From contig JALVRI010000275.1 of the NCBI GenBank assembly GCA_027031325.1, positions 1-5,390 of the forward strand: a DNA stretch of 5,390 nt, written 5' to 3'. The stretch comes from Desulfobacteraceae bacterium (lineage in GTDB: Bacteria > Desulfobacterota > Desulfobacteria > Desulfobacterales > Desulfosarcinaceae). Every line of letters begins with the position of its first letter. Position 1 is the stretch's first letter. Below the pieces are notes generated by a model. It searched no databases and was not told the origin of the DNA. It worked only from the letters and a program-made list of their open reading frames with translations. A program made the translations under genes and the position numbers. This document shows, piece after piece, positions 5,115-5,390 of this stretch.

Positions 5115-5390
5115 ATGGAGCCTATAAAAAACCTGTCTGAAATTTCGGTTGAAGAACTGGTGGAAAAAGCTCGCCAAGCCGGTCAAGAATTTAAAAATAT
5201 AAAAATTAATCAAATAAGGAGATTTCTTGATGGTGTAAGGCGGATTGAAAACAGAATAAAGGCAAAGGCCTCTTTTGATGAAGTAAAGGACCAGATCGTT
5301 CTGCTACGTCCAATGCTGGCGTATGCTGCAGGGCGTAAGGGAACTAAAGAAATGAAAGGATTCATGGACTTTCTTGATCCGGCAATAAGA
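5115..5390 (+). CDS. csm2: Csm2, type III-A small subunit (3' end cut off by the window)
   Basis: Csm2 is the small, all-helical subunit that forms the inner filament of the Csm complex beside the Csm3 backbone and helps hold the crRNA-target duplex. The 92 visible residues fit it well: a helical N-terminus, then NQIRRFLDGV (32-41), a Lys/Arg-rich stretch (42-52), and IVLLRPMLAYAAGR (61-74), the typical Csm2 'llrP-lAYaagR' segment, followed by a further helix. The frame is open to the last base of the window. Family members are usually about 120-160 residues, so roughly a quarter to two fifths is missing. The DNA is AT-rich (18 of 60 G+C at 5161-5220). The position directly after cas10 is the standard csm1-csm2 order, and csm3, csm4 and csm5 are expected next. 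Cmr5 of type III-B is the main alternative and fits the motif less well. Confidence 0.87.
   Translation, partial: MEPIKNLSEISVEELVEKARQAGQEFKNIKINQIRRFLDGVRRIENRIKAKASFDEVKDQIVLLRPMLAYAAGRKGTKEMKGFMDFLDPAIR

Overview
The window carries the left edge of a type III-A (Csm) CRISPR-Cas operon, joined on its left to unrelated chromosomal-type genes. Everything with coding support lies on the + strand. The host looks like a bacterium of medium GC content that uses strong AGGAGG-type ribosome binding sites. A receiver-domain gene of two-component type also points to bacteria more than archaea. I cannot name the taxon from this sequence.

Left part (1-933): the first 76 bases are the last 24 codons of a response-regulator receiver domain, probably the C-terminal domain of a hybrid histidine kinase. 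After 26 bases holding a strong Shine-Dalgarno comes a 276-residue protein of the HAD phosphatase superfamily (phosphoserine-phosphatase-like layout). Several of its catalytic positions appear to be replaced.

Middle (934-1560): 627 bases with no recognised gene. They hold a GC hairpin just after the HAD gene, a promoter-like TTGACA/TATTCT pair, a GC-rich stretch with two mutually exclusive 7-bp pairings, a possible 48-residue ORF, and a 23-base near-perfect inverted repeat inside that ORF. Base composition falls from GC-rich to AT-richer across this stretch, so the edge of the CRISPR module probably lies here.

Right part (1561-5390): cas6 (crRNA-processing RAMP endonuclease), cas10/csm1 (large subunit with intact HD, zinc-finger and GGDD motifs) and the first 92 codons of csm2 (small subunit). 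Cas6 ends on the base before the cas10 ATG, the cas10 ribosome binding site lies inside the last cas6 codons, and csm2 follows after 23 bases, so the three are surely one operon. Cas6 would cut the pre-crRNA. Cas10 and Csm2 would join Csm3-Csm5, expected downstream, in the interference complex. Cas10 should make cyclic oligoadenylate and cut ssDNA when target RNA is bound. No repeat-spacer array, cas1/cas2 or CARF effector is in the window.

The cas genes are a known system type. The less ordinary material is the leader region before cas6 and the HAD-like protein with unusual active-site positions.
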